Assembly (NCBI GenBank): GCA_001898935.1
Contig: MKVT01000009.1
Coordinates: forward strand, 186,001-250,000
Source of the DNA: Paludibacter sp. 47-17
GTDB lineage: Bacteria > Bacteroidota > Bacteroidia > Bacteroidales > Paludibacteraceae
Direction: 5' to 3'
Length of the DNA: 64,000 nucleotides
The translations under genes were made by a program, and so were the position numbers. This document shows, in pieces, positions 36,201 through 43,018 of this stretch (position 1 is the stretch's first letter; the number at the start of each line of letters is the position of its first letter). The notes under the pieces are model-generated. The model saw only the letters and a program-made list of their open reading frames with translations, was not told the origin of the DNA and ran no database searches.

Positions 36201-36729
36201 GAACCTGGTGAAGAAAATTAAGCCTAACTTCAAAACCCTGGGTAAAAAATACGGTAAATTGATGAAAGATATTGCCAATGCTATGGCTTTGTTCGGCAAC
36301 CCGCAAATCAAGTCGCTCGAAACCAATGGTCGCTACTTATTGGAGCTCGGCGATACGACCGTTGAAATTCTGACCGAAGATGCCGAAATTTTCACCGAGG
36401 ATATGCCCGGCTGGCTGGTAGCCAACGAAGGCAAACTTACCGTAGCGCTCGACATTACCGTAACCGACGCCTTGCTGCGCGAAGGAATTGCCCGCGAGTT
36501 GGTAAACCGCATCCAAAACCTGCGAAAATCAGGGGGACTGGAGATTACCGATAAAATAAACATCCGTATCGAAGAGCGGACCGAGATCGCCGAAGCTGTG
36601 AAGGAATATGCCGACTATATAGCCGGACAAACACTGGCCTCGTCGCTCGAACTGGTTCCGGCTGTCGACGATGCCACCGAGCTCGACTTTGAAGAGTACG
36701 TGGTGAAACTCAGGATAACGAAACAGTAA
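33295..36729 (+). CDS. ileS: Isoleucyl-tRNA synthetase, eukaryote-like (IleS2) type
   Basis: A 1,144-residue class Ia synthetase. The HIGH-equivalent motif appears as PSANGMPGIHHVMARAIKD near residue 50, and KMSKR as GNKMSKRLGN near residue 690. The editing domain (about 190-400) includes WTTTPWTLPSNTALCVGP and VTTEDGTGIVHIAP. The PSANGxPGIHH form and the C-terminal extension without a four-cysteine zinc site mark the IleS2 class shared with eukaryotes, as opposed to IleS1 of E. coli. IleS2 enzymes are generally less sensitive to mupirocin, which would be the expected phenotype. It is a single-gene unit between the exbD terminator and a 12-bp-stem hairpin. Confidence 0.95.
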   Translation: MQFQEYPRLNLSDINKKMLSHWKEHELFRKSVEMREGQPTFVFYEGPPSANGMPGIHHVMARAIKDIFCRYKTMQGFQVKRKAGWDTHGLPVELGVEKALGITKEDIGKTISVDEYNAACRRDVMKYTREWEDLTEKMGYWVDMNDPYITYDNRYIETLWWLLKQLYNKNLLYKGYTIQPYSPAAGTGLSTHELNQPGCYRDVKDTTCVAQFKVKEAAKLPFDVKYPESCYFLAWTTTPWTLPSNTALCVGPSIEYVLVNSFNPYTHRPVSLVLAKELVNAHFNPKNAALKLEEYKEGDKNIPFEIAGYCKGSDLTGITYEQLIPWVNPGEGAFRVITGDFVTTEDGTGIVHIAPTFGADDDRVAKTHGVPALLLIDKDGNRQPMVDKSGRFFRLEDLDPDFVSTHMNVELYQEFAGNYVKNAYSDELKDSETTLDIDLSVMLKQQGLAFKIEKHVHNYPHCWRTDKPVLYYPLDSWFIRTTACREEMIELNNTINWKPQSTGTGRFGKWLENLQDWNLSRSRYWGTPLPIWRSDDGSEEICIGSAEELMTEIDKSVAAGFMTGNPFKNFRPGVYTAENYAVANIDLHRPYVDNIVLVSPSGKPMKRELDLIDVWFDSGAMPYAQLHYPFENKELVESGSFFPADFISEGVDQTRGWFFTLHAISTMVRGSVAFKSVVSNGLVLDKNGNKMSKRLGNAVDPFSTIETYGSDPLRWYMMTNASPWDNLKFDMEGVEEVRRKFFGTLYNTYSFFALYANVDGFDGSETRVPVAERPEIDRWILSLLNTLVRDVQEYYENYEPTKAGRAISDFVGENLSNWYVRLNRKRYWGGEMNTDKLAAYQTLYTCLETVALLMAPIAPFYADRLFLDLNAVTGGNTAESVHLADFPKADGTLIDKQLEDRMQMAQQISSMILALRRKAEKKVRQPLMKAVVPSYDDYSYRQLQSVADIIKAEVNVKELEVLAADADMVNLVKKIKPNFKTLGKKYGKLMKDIANAMALFGNPQIKSLETNGRYLLELGDTTVEILTEDAEIFTEDMPGWLVANEGKLTVALDITVTDALLREGIARELVNRIQNLRKSGGLEITDKINIRIEERTEIAEAVKEYADYIAGQTLASSLELVPAVDDATELDFEEYVVKLRITKQ

Positions 36730-36744
36730 GTGATGAACATTACG

Positions 36745-36785
36745 GAATAAAGGGACGGCTGGTAGAATCGGTTGTCCCTTTATTC
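36745..36785 (+). terminator. Stem-loop after ileS
   Basis: GAATAAAGGGAC and GTCCCTTTATTC form a 12-bp perfect stem with a 17-nt loop, 15 bp after the ileS stop and 9 bp before the next start. There is no T run after the stem, so termination may be partial. Confidence 0.6.
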
Positions 36786-36794
36786 GACTCAATC

Positions 36795-39050
36795 ATGAAT
36801 TTTAACCCTATAAAACTAATATTAATTCTGGCCTGTATGCAATGCTTGTTTGTTTCGCAAGCTAAAACCGGCCCTGTAAATTGCTTTTCGTATGCGGTGG
36901 TGGAACCGGACACTCTGCCCGTCCTTCAGCTCATGAAAGAAGGTGTAAGAGCATTTCGTGCTGAAAACAAAGAAGAACTCGAAAATTTAATCGCGTTGAG
37001 CGAGCAACTGTTGGCGACCGACAGCACCTTCATTTTTATACTGGCCAGCGACAAGTTGATTTCCGAATCCCAACAGCTGTTAGCCAACCACGAACATCTC
37101 TACAACTTCAACCAACTTCCCTGGCCTACTGCAAAAGAGCTGAAATATTCCAACCAATCCGCCATCCTATTAAGCACGCAACAAACCATTCAGAAAATTA
37201 GCTCTTTATCGGACAGATACAACGGCAAAGCAGATTATATCGTATGGAAATGCCCGGAAGAACTCCCCGATTATGCGTCCTTATACACGTTTTGGAACCT
37301 CAATGCACAGCCTGTGAATTTCTTTGAATGTAACTACGGGCAACTTCGCCAGGTACAAGAACTCATTCAGAAATTAAATCAAACCGACAGAATCTCGGGC
37401 TGCTTTATGTCCGGAGGAAAGCTGATCAACGGAGTAACCATCAATGCGAGCGACAACTACCTTTCCAATACTCAATTTTGTTTCCCTTTTAAAGAATTCA
37501 TCAACTTAAAAACACAGAAGAACAGTTATGAGTTAATCCCTCAATGGATACTTGCCCACTCCTCCACAGACTATATGTATTCCGTCATTGAGGCTACCCG
37601 CATTCCCATCGCAACCGGCAAAATACTGCACCTGAAATCTTCAGGAAAAAGTCAGTATCCCGGGGGGAACAAAAACCTGTTCCGGAACCATGGCGTAAAA
37701 ATTCATAAAGACGACACCGGGACATTCCATCATTTCGACGGGAACGCATTCTACACATTTGCAACCGACGAATTGAAAGATAGTTTGTTGAATATAACGC
37801 TATCAACTCGCTTTCGAATCACAAAACCAGCCACCTACCACTCCATCATTTGTCAAGGTTTAAATTTCATACTTAAGGTTCATCGCGGTTTTTTATGTTT
37901 GACCATCCCAACCCAAGCCGACTACTATTTGTCCGGTATCCCTATTGAGCTTAATACCTGGTATACGATTTCGCTGGTAATTACCGAAGGCAGCAAGCTG
38001 AAAGTGTATACGAACGGAGAACTCAACGACACAATAACCATACCTCCCATAAGTACCGGAACTGACTTGTTCATGATAGGCAACAGCCCTTATCAGGAAC
38101 GCTTTCAAGGCGATATTCGTGATATTCAGCTGTGGAATCGCGGACTGGACAGTACGGACATTGCCGGATTATACTCCCCCCAAAAAAACATCAACTTCTG
38201 TTGGCTGGTTCTGATCCCGGTTATTTTTCTTTCAATTCTATCAGGAATCGTTCTGTTCCGACGAAAACGGCAACGGGCGCCGGTACCTCCGACAGCAAAA
38301 GTCGAAAAGCCAGGAAGGATGCTAACATCCAAACCGCCGGGCCATCACAACAGTTTATTTCTTTTCGGCGAATTCTCATTATTCAACAATACGGGCGAGA
38401 ATTTAATGAACCAGATGTCGCCCAAAACCCAACAGTTATTCTTGCTGGTTACGCTTAAAACCCTCCTTGGCGATGGAATTACCACGCGAGAACTGAATGA
38501 TGTACTCTGGCCGGGAATGCACGATGCTGCGGCAAAAAATAACAGAGGCGTCACGATATTCAATCTCCGCCAGGTGATGTCCGTTTCCACGGGCCTCATG
38601 CTTGATTATGCCGATAAACATTGGACTATCAAAGGATTGGAAAACTATTACATTGACTTTCAAGCTTTCAGACAACAAAAGGAAGTGTTTTCGGCAAATA
38701 CAACAAACCTCACTTTATTAAATGACTTACTCGATATCCTTTCGCAACCTTTCCTGCAAAGCATTCAGTTGGAGTGGCTCGATAGTTATAAAAACAACGT
38801 GAACGAGGAGCATCTCAAGTGGTTAATGACTGTTTCAACCCTGCCGGCAGTTCGGCAGCAACCTGATGTGATGCTAAAAATTGCAACGGCCATGTTTGCA
38901 ATCGACGAAGTAAACGAAACTGCATTGCATTTGCGGATAAATGCTTACCGAAATAAAGGATTCGAAGCGTTGGCGCGAACAAGCCTCGAGAATTTCAAAA
39001 AAAGATACCGGCTTTTATACAACGAAGAATATTCGCATGTGGATTTCTGA
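36795..39050 (+). CDS. Predicted membrane-spanning transcription regulator: external LamG domain, one TM helix, cytoplasmic winged helix
   Basis: A 751-residue protein with an unusual order of parts. A signal peptide (IKLILILACMQCLFVSQA) is followed by an unrecognised extracytoplasmic region (about 27-295). A LamG/concanavalin-like domain comes next (about 305-465, with LNTWYTISLVITEGSKLKVYTNGE and GDIRDIQLWNRGL). One transmembrane helix (about 475-495, CWLVLIPVIFLSILSGIVLF) is followed by a basic stop-transfer RRKRQR. The cytoplasmic part has an OmpR/SARP-like winged helix (about 530-640: LFLFGEFSLFNNTGENL, TTRELNDVLWPGMHDAAAKN, RGVTIFNLRQVM) and then a helical BTAD-like tail. This suits a one-component sensor that reads glycan outside and controls genes inside. 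It lies 100 bp upstream of the surface glycosidase cluster, its likely target. Codon composition is more AT-rich than in neighbours. The DNA-binding role is inferred from the fold pattern. Confidence 0.7.
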   Translation: MNFNPIKLILILACMQCLFVSQAKTGPVNCFSYAVVEPDTLPVLQLMKEGVRAFRAENKEELENLIALSEQLLATDSTFIFILASDKLISESQQLLANHEHLYNFNQLPWPTAKELKYSNQSAILLSTQQTIQKISSLSDRYNGKADYIVWKCPEELPDYASLYTFWNLNAQPVNFFECNYGQLRQVQELIQKLNQTDRISGCFMSGGKLINGVTINASDNYLSNTQFCFPFKEFINLKTQKNSYELIPQWILAHSSTDYMYSVIEATRIPIATGKILHLKSSGKSQYPGGNKNLFRNHGVKIHKDDTGTFHHFDGNAFYTFATDELKDSLLNITLSTRFRITKPATYHSIICQGLNFILKVHRGFLCLTIPTQADYYLSGIPIELNTWYTISLVITEGSKLKVYTNGELNDTITIPPISTGTDLFMIGNSPYQERFQGDIRDIQLWNRGLDSTDIAGLYSPQKNINFCWLVLIPVIFLSILSGIVLFRRKRQRAPVPPTAKVEKPGRMLTSKPPGHHNSLFLFGEFSLFNNTGENLMNQMSPKTQQLFLLVTLKTLLGDGITTRELNDVLWPGMHDAAAKNNRGVTIFNLRQVMSVSTGLMLDYADKHWTIKGLENYYIDFQAFRQQKEVFSANTTNLTLLNDLLDILSQPFLQSIQLEWLDSYKNNVNEEHLKWLMTVSTLPAVRQQPDVMLKIATAMFAIDEVNETALHLRINAYRNKGFEALARTSLENFKKRYRLLYNEEYSHVDF

Positions 39051-39103
39051 AAAAACAAGATAATTAACCGTCTTGTTAGCCGATATTTTAATCCTGGCTC
39101 CTC

Positions 39104-39111
39104 TATTTTTG
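39104..39111 (+). promoter_or_regulatory. -7 box for the GH89 gene
   Basis: TATTTTTG fits TAnnTTTG and lies 39 bp before the start. The nearest TTG upstream is 28 bp away, too far for a standard -33. A 7-bp hairpin AACAAGA/TCTTGTT (39054-39077) lies just before it. Confidence 0.4.
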
Positions 39112-39150
39112 CGTATCAACAGTTGTTGTTAAACTTAAAACGCAAAAATC

Positions 39151-42100
39151 ATGAAACAAAGAATTACCACCTTATTGGTTGTCGCTATTCTGACGGCAAT
39201 TTCGTCAGTTGCCCGAAACAGCGCTCCGTTTGACAAGTTTGGTGCGCAGGCTCAAGCCCTGAGCGGCACAAATTCGCCAAGTGCCGATTATGCGGTTTCA
39301 TTCGACGGAAATTCTTCGCTGAAACCATCAGGGGCAATCCCTCCATTTGGCTCTACCTTTACCATTTCGGGTTGGATTTTCCCAGCCTTGAATACTTCCG
39401 GAACCATACGCACTATCGCCTCCTGGGCGTCGACAGGTAGCGGCGCTGTAGGGAATTTTTTCCGGATCGAAGGCGACGATAATTTATTTTACGGACAATG
39501 GAACGGAACGTTTAAGAAAGCACGGTCGACTACCCAGCTCAGTTTTGGGAAATGGCAACACGTAGCGCTGGTGAAGGATAACAATACCCTGCGTTTTTAC
39601 ATCAATGGCAAGGAAAGCACCGCTGTTTATACCAACGGCGCAGCTCCCATGAACAACAACTCCACAAGCGACGGATTCAGGTTTGGCGGATTGTATCAAA
39701 ACGGATCATTCGTTGAAGCCTTCAAGGGGCAAATGAACGATCTGGCTTTTTATACTTCGGCCCGGACGGCTGCCCAGCTTTCGGCCGAATACACTGAGGG
39801 GGTAGATACTTCGGAACCTTCCCTGTGGGGATACTGGGACTTTAACGACAAAGCTGCGGTAGCAACCGATAAGTCGGGCAAGGGAAATTCCTTAACCCTG
39901 ATGGGGAATATTCAATATACCGAAAAGATGGAGGAACTCATTCCCGATGGAGGAACGCTGAGCACCGGACAGGCAAAAAACACGACCGTTCATGCCTATA
40001 TCCACTCCAATGCTCCGGGCAAATTGTATTGGGCTGTTTATCCTTCGCCGACTCCGGCCATCACCGTACAAGACGTAAAAAACGGCACGAATTCGCTCCG
40101 TTCGGGCGTTAAAGAGTACCAAACACATCCGTACACCGATTTCTGGATCATCAACCGTCTTAACCCGGCCGGTACCTACACGTTGTACGGGATACTCGAA
40201 GTACCCGGAACCGAGGACAAACTGATTTCAACCCCTTTCAGCACAACGAATTCGACAAGGGATTTATCTTCACAAATCACAGCCGTACAGTCGCTTATGC
40301 AACGAATGCTACCCGCCAGAGCCTCCGAATTCGAATTTACGGCCATCGAGCCGGTCGACGATGTGCTCGATGTATTCGAGCTACGTTCAGAGGGTGGAAA
40401 GATAAAGGTCGGCGGCAGTTCGGCCACCGCCATGGCGGCGGGTGTGCGTTATTACCTGAATACGTACTGCAACGCGTCGTTCTCGTGGAATGGCGATCAG
40501 AATATTTTACCCAGCCCCCTCCCCGCACTCTCCGCACCTGTACGTAAAGAAACCACTTACCGGCATCGGTATGCCCTGAATTATTGTACGCTGAACTACA
40601 CCATGTCGTTTTGGGACTGGGAGCGTTGGGAACGTGAAATCGACCTGATGGCGACGCAGGGTGTGAACCTGTTTCTTTCAGGCATTGGCACCGAGGCAGT
40701 ATGGCAAAACGTAATGCAGAAATACGGCTACACCTTCGACGAAATTCAGGAATTCATTCCCGGCCCGGCCTATACAGCCTGGTGGCTGATGGGAAATCTG
40801 GAGGGCGAAGGAGGTCCGGTGAGCCGGGAATATATAAACGGACGCGTAGCCTTACAAAAGAAAATAATTGCCCGCGCAAAGGAATTGGGCATGGAAGTAG
40901 TGTTGCAGGGATTCTGTGGCTTTGCACCTACTACCATCGGCAGTAAAATTCCGGGGATTACAGTTCACGGCCAGGGCGAATGGGTGAGCGGATACAAGCG
41001 TCCGGTAGTGGTAAGCGGACCCAAGGCTTTCGAACTCGCTGCCAGCTGGTACGAAGAATCGGCCCAAATATTCGGCGTAGCCAACTACTATGGCGGCGAC
41101 CTTTTTCATGAAGGCGGTCGGGTTCCGGCCGGCATGGATGTAACGCAATTTGCTGCCGACATCCAGGCCGAAATGCTGAAAGCCAATCCCAATGCGGTTT
41201 GGGTGCTTCAATCGTGGCTCCACAACCCCAAACCCGAACTACTGGTGGGGCTCAAAAAAGACCAAACACTGGTTATCGATTTGGGCAACGAACGCGACAA
41301 TGGCTGGTTGCGCGATGCACCGGCCGCGTTTACCAATATCCCCTGGGTATACAGTGTCATTCAGAATTTCGGAGGACGAATGGGTATCTACTCGCGGCTG
41401 CAACGCATTGCCGACAATCACTACGAAATGCTTCATCATGCAAAGAAAGGCAACAACTGGGGAATAGGTATTGCCCCCGAAGCCATCACCTTCAATCAGG
41501 TAGGATACGATATACTATGGAATATGGTGTGGGAAACAGGCAAAATCGATATCCAGGAATACGTTAAACGGTTTGCGAGCTATCGTTACGGCCAGCAACT
41601 GGAAGAAACCACTGCGGCCTGGCAGCTACTCGCCACTACTGCCCTCAATTGCCCGGGAAGCAGCTGGCAGGACGGAGCCTCGGAATCGGTCATCAATGCG
41701 CGGCCGGCGCTGGACATTACAAAAGCTTCGTCGTGGTCGACCACCTCCCTGTATTATGATGCGAAAGCCATTTTACCCGCCTGGACAGGGATGTTGAAAG
41801 CTGCCGGCCAGCTTGCCGACAAAACCACCTATCGTTTCGACCTGGTAGACATTACCCGGCAATGCCTGTCGAACTACGCGCAAGACCTACAAAAAGAAGT
41901 AACGGCTGCCTTCCGTGCTAAAAACAAAACCCTTTTTGCCTCCAAAAGCAGGCTGTTCCTCGAACTGATACTCGATATGGACAGTTTATTGCGTACCCGC
42001 CGGGAATGCATGTTGGGCCCGTGGATAGCCGGCGCACGCGCACTGGGAACCAACGAAGCCGAAAAAGACCTGTTCGAGATGAATGCACGGGCACTGGTGA

Positions 42101-42651
42101 CCACCTGGGACATGAAAAAAGACGGTGCGCTCCACGATTATTCGCACCGCGAGTGGGCCGGACTCACCAAAAGCCTGTATTACGAACGTTGGAAGCTATT
42201 TTTGAGCGACTTGCAGGGACAATTGGATGGCAAAGCAGCACAAAACAACAACTTTTTCACGAAGCTTGAATATCCGTGGATTTCGAAATTCGGCGAGCTG
42301 CACAACACGCAGCCGGAAGGCGATGAGATCGAAATGTCGGTTTATTTGTACAACAAATACATGCCGTTGATACAAAACACCACCAATAATACAACGATCG
42401 ACCTGCCCCCTAACAACAACCGGTTGATACTTTATCCCAATCCAGCTACGGAGCAATGTCGCCTGCAATTTCCAGTTGAACAAATACTAACCGTAACAGT
42501 CACCGATCTGCAGGGGAAAGTGCACTTGAGCAGCCGGGAAGCAGGCGCCACTATCACCTTACACACCCATACGCTCTCCAATGGAGTTTACTTCGTACAC
42601 CTGCACAACGAGAACATCAATACTTCCCTGAAATTAATAGTCGAACGCTAA
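39151..42651 (+). CDS. Surface alpha-N-acetylglucosaminidase (GH89) with LamG domain and T9SS sorting signal
   Basis: A 1,166-residue secreted enzyme. A signal peptide (LLVVAILTAISSVA) precedes a LamG domain (about 45-240, FTISGWIFPALN and KWQHVALVKDNNTLRFYINGK). The NAGLU N-terminal domain (about 370-455) contains SEGGKIKVGGSSATAMAAGVRYYLN. The NAGLU catalytic barrel (about 465-810) starts YRHRYALNYCTLNYTMSFWDWERW and contains candidate acidic residues in SGIGTEAVWQ and YYGGDLFHEGGR. The helical C-terminal domain follows (about 820-1060). The final 80 residues are a T9SS type A sorting domain (ILYPNPATEQCRLQF). GH89 enzymes release terminal alpha-linked GlcNAc from heparan sulfate or mucin caps. 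It lies directly after the putative LamG regulator and at the head of the sialidase cluster. Confidence 0.92.
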   Translation: MKQRITTLLVVAILTAISSVARNSAPFDKFGAQAQALSGTNSPSADYAVSFDGNSSLKPSGAIPPFGSTFTISGWIFPALNTSGTIRTIASWASTGSGAVGNFFRIEGDDNLFYGQWNGTFKKARSTTQLSFGKWQHVALVKDNNTLRFYINGKESTAVYTNGAAPMNNNSTSDGFRFGGLYQNGSFVEAFKGQMNDLAFYTSARTAAQLSAEYTEGVDTSEPSLWGYWDFNDKAAVATDKSGKGNSLTLMGNIQYTEKMEELIPDGGTLSTGQAKNTTVHAYIHSNAPGKLYWAVYPSPTPAITVQDVKNGTNSLRSGVKEYQTHPYTDFWIINRLNPAGTYTLYGILEVPGTEDKLISTPFSTTNSTRDLSSQITAVQSLMQRMLPARASEFEFTAIEPVDDVLDVFELRSEGGKIKVGGSSATAMAAGVRYYLNTYCNASFSWNGDQNILPSPLPALSAPVRKETTYRHRYALNYCTLNYTMSFWDWERWEREIDLMATQGVNLFLSGIGTEAVWQNVMQKYGYTFDEIQEFIPGPAYTAWWLMGNLEGEGGPVSREYINGRVALQKKIIARAKELGMEVVLQGFCGFAPTTIGSKIPGITVHGQGEWVSGYKRPVVVSGPKAFELAASWYEESAQIFGVANYYGGDLFHEGGRVPAGMDVTQFAADIQAEMLKANPNAVWVLQSWLHNPKPELLVGLKKDQTLVIDLGNERDNGWLRDAPAAFTNIPWVYSVIQNFGGRMGIYSRLQRIADNHYEMLHHAKKGNNWGIGIAPEAITFNQVGYDILWNMVWETGKIDIQEYVKRFASYRYGQQLEETTAAWQLLATTALNCPGSSWQDGASESVINARPALDITKASSWSTTSLYYDAKAILPAWTGMLKAAGQLADKTTYRFDLVDITRQCLSNYAQDLQKEVTAAFRAKNKTLFASKSRLFLELILDMDSLLRTRRECMLGPWIAGARALGTNEAEKDLFEMNARALVTTWDMKKDGALHDYSHREWAGLTKSLYYERWKLFLSDLQGQLDGKAAQNNNFFTKLEYPWISKFGELHNTQPEGDEIEMSVYLYNKYMPLIQNTTNNTTIDLPPNNNRLILYPNPATEQCRLQFPVEQILTVTVTDLQGKVHLSSREAGATITLHTHTLSNGVYFVHLHNENINTSLKLIVER

Positions 42652-42683
42652 CACAACCGAGTCAACCAGGATCTTCAAACGAC

Positions 42684-42757
42684 CTATTTGTCCCAAATAG
42701 CACTTAATGAAATCTTTTATGTTTTAGTGTTATTAATTATCTATTTTTATGTTTTAG
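42684..42757 (+). promoter_or_regulatory. Candidate operator sites upstream of the 43 kb surface gene
   Basis: CTATTTG-TCC-CAAATAG (42684-42700) is a perfect 7-bp palindrome. Downstream, TTTTATGTTTTAG occurs twice, at 42715-42727 and 42745-42757, exactly 30 bp apart (about three helical turns). The second copy ends 11 bp before the -33 element. Paired direct repeats at this spacing are typical binding sites for OmpR-type winged-helix activators. Binding by the regulator at 36795-39050 is a hypothesis; the DNA is AT-rich, so chance similarity is possible. Confidence 0.4.
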
Positions 42758-42768
42758 AGCACATTTCA

Positions 42769-42799
42769 TTGTTAGTTTAATTACTTTATTTATATTTGC
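42769..42799 (+). promoter_or_regulatory. Strong Bacteroidota promoter for the 43 kb surface gene
   Basis: TTG (42769-42771), a 20-bp spacer and TATATTTG (42792-42799) match the -33/-7 consensus almost ideally. Transcription would start near 42805, leaving a leader of more than 200 nt. Confidence 0.65.
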
Positions 42800-43018
42800 A
42801 AATTATTTTATTATTACAGCATTTTATCACGATCAGTTTAATCAAATAATCTTATCAATGCGAATGAAGAAAATAACGATCCCTGCAATTCTTAAAAAGC
42901 CATAATGAGCTCCTTCCTTATTCCTCAAAATCTTCATTAACCCGAATAAAGGACAACCGCCTCTTTATGCACAATGAGCTTCTTACAAATTAACCCTTAA
43001 ATTTTAAATTTAGTTTTT
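42800..43018 (+). other. Long untranslated leader
   Basis: No ORF or tRNA was found in this stretch before the ATG at 43019. It contains two related segments, CATAATGAGCTCCTT (from about 42901) and CACAATGAGCTTCTT (from about 42970), which differ at two positions. They could form an mRNA regulatory element, but no known riboswitch was recognised. Confidence 0.4.
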
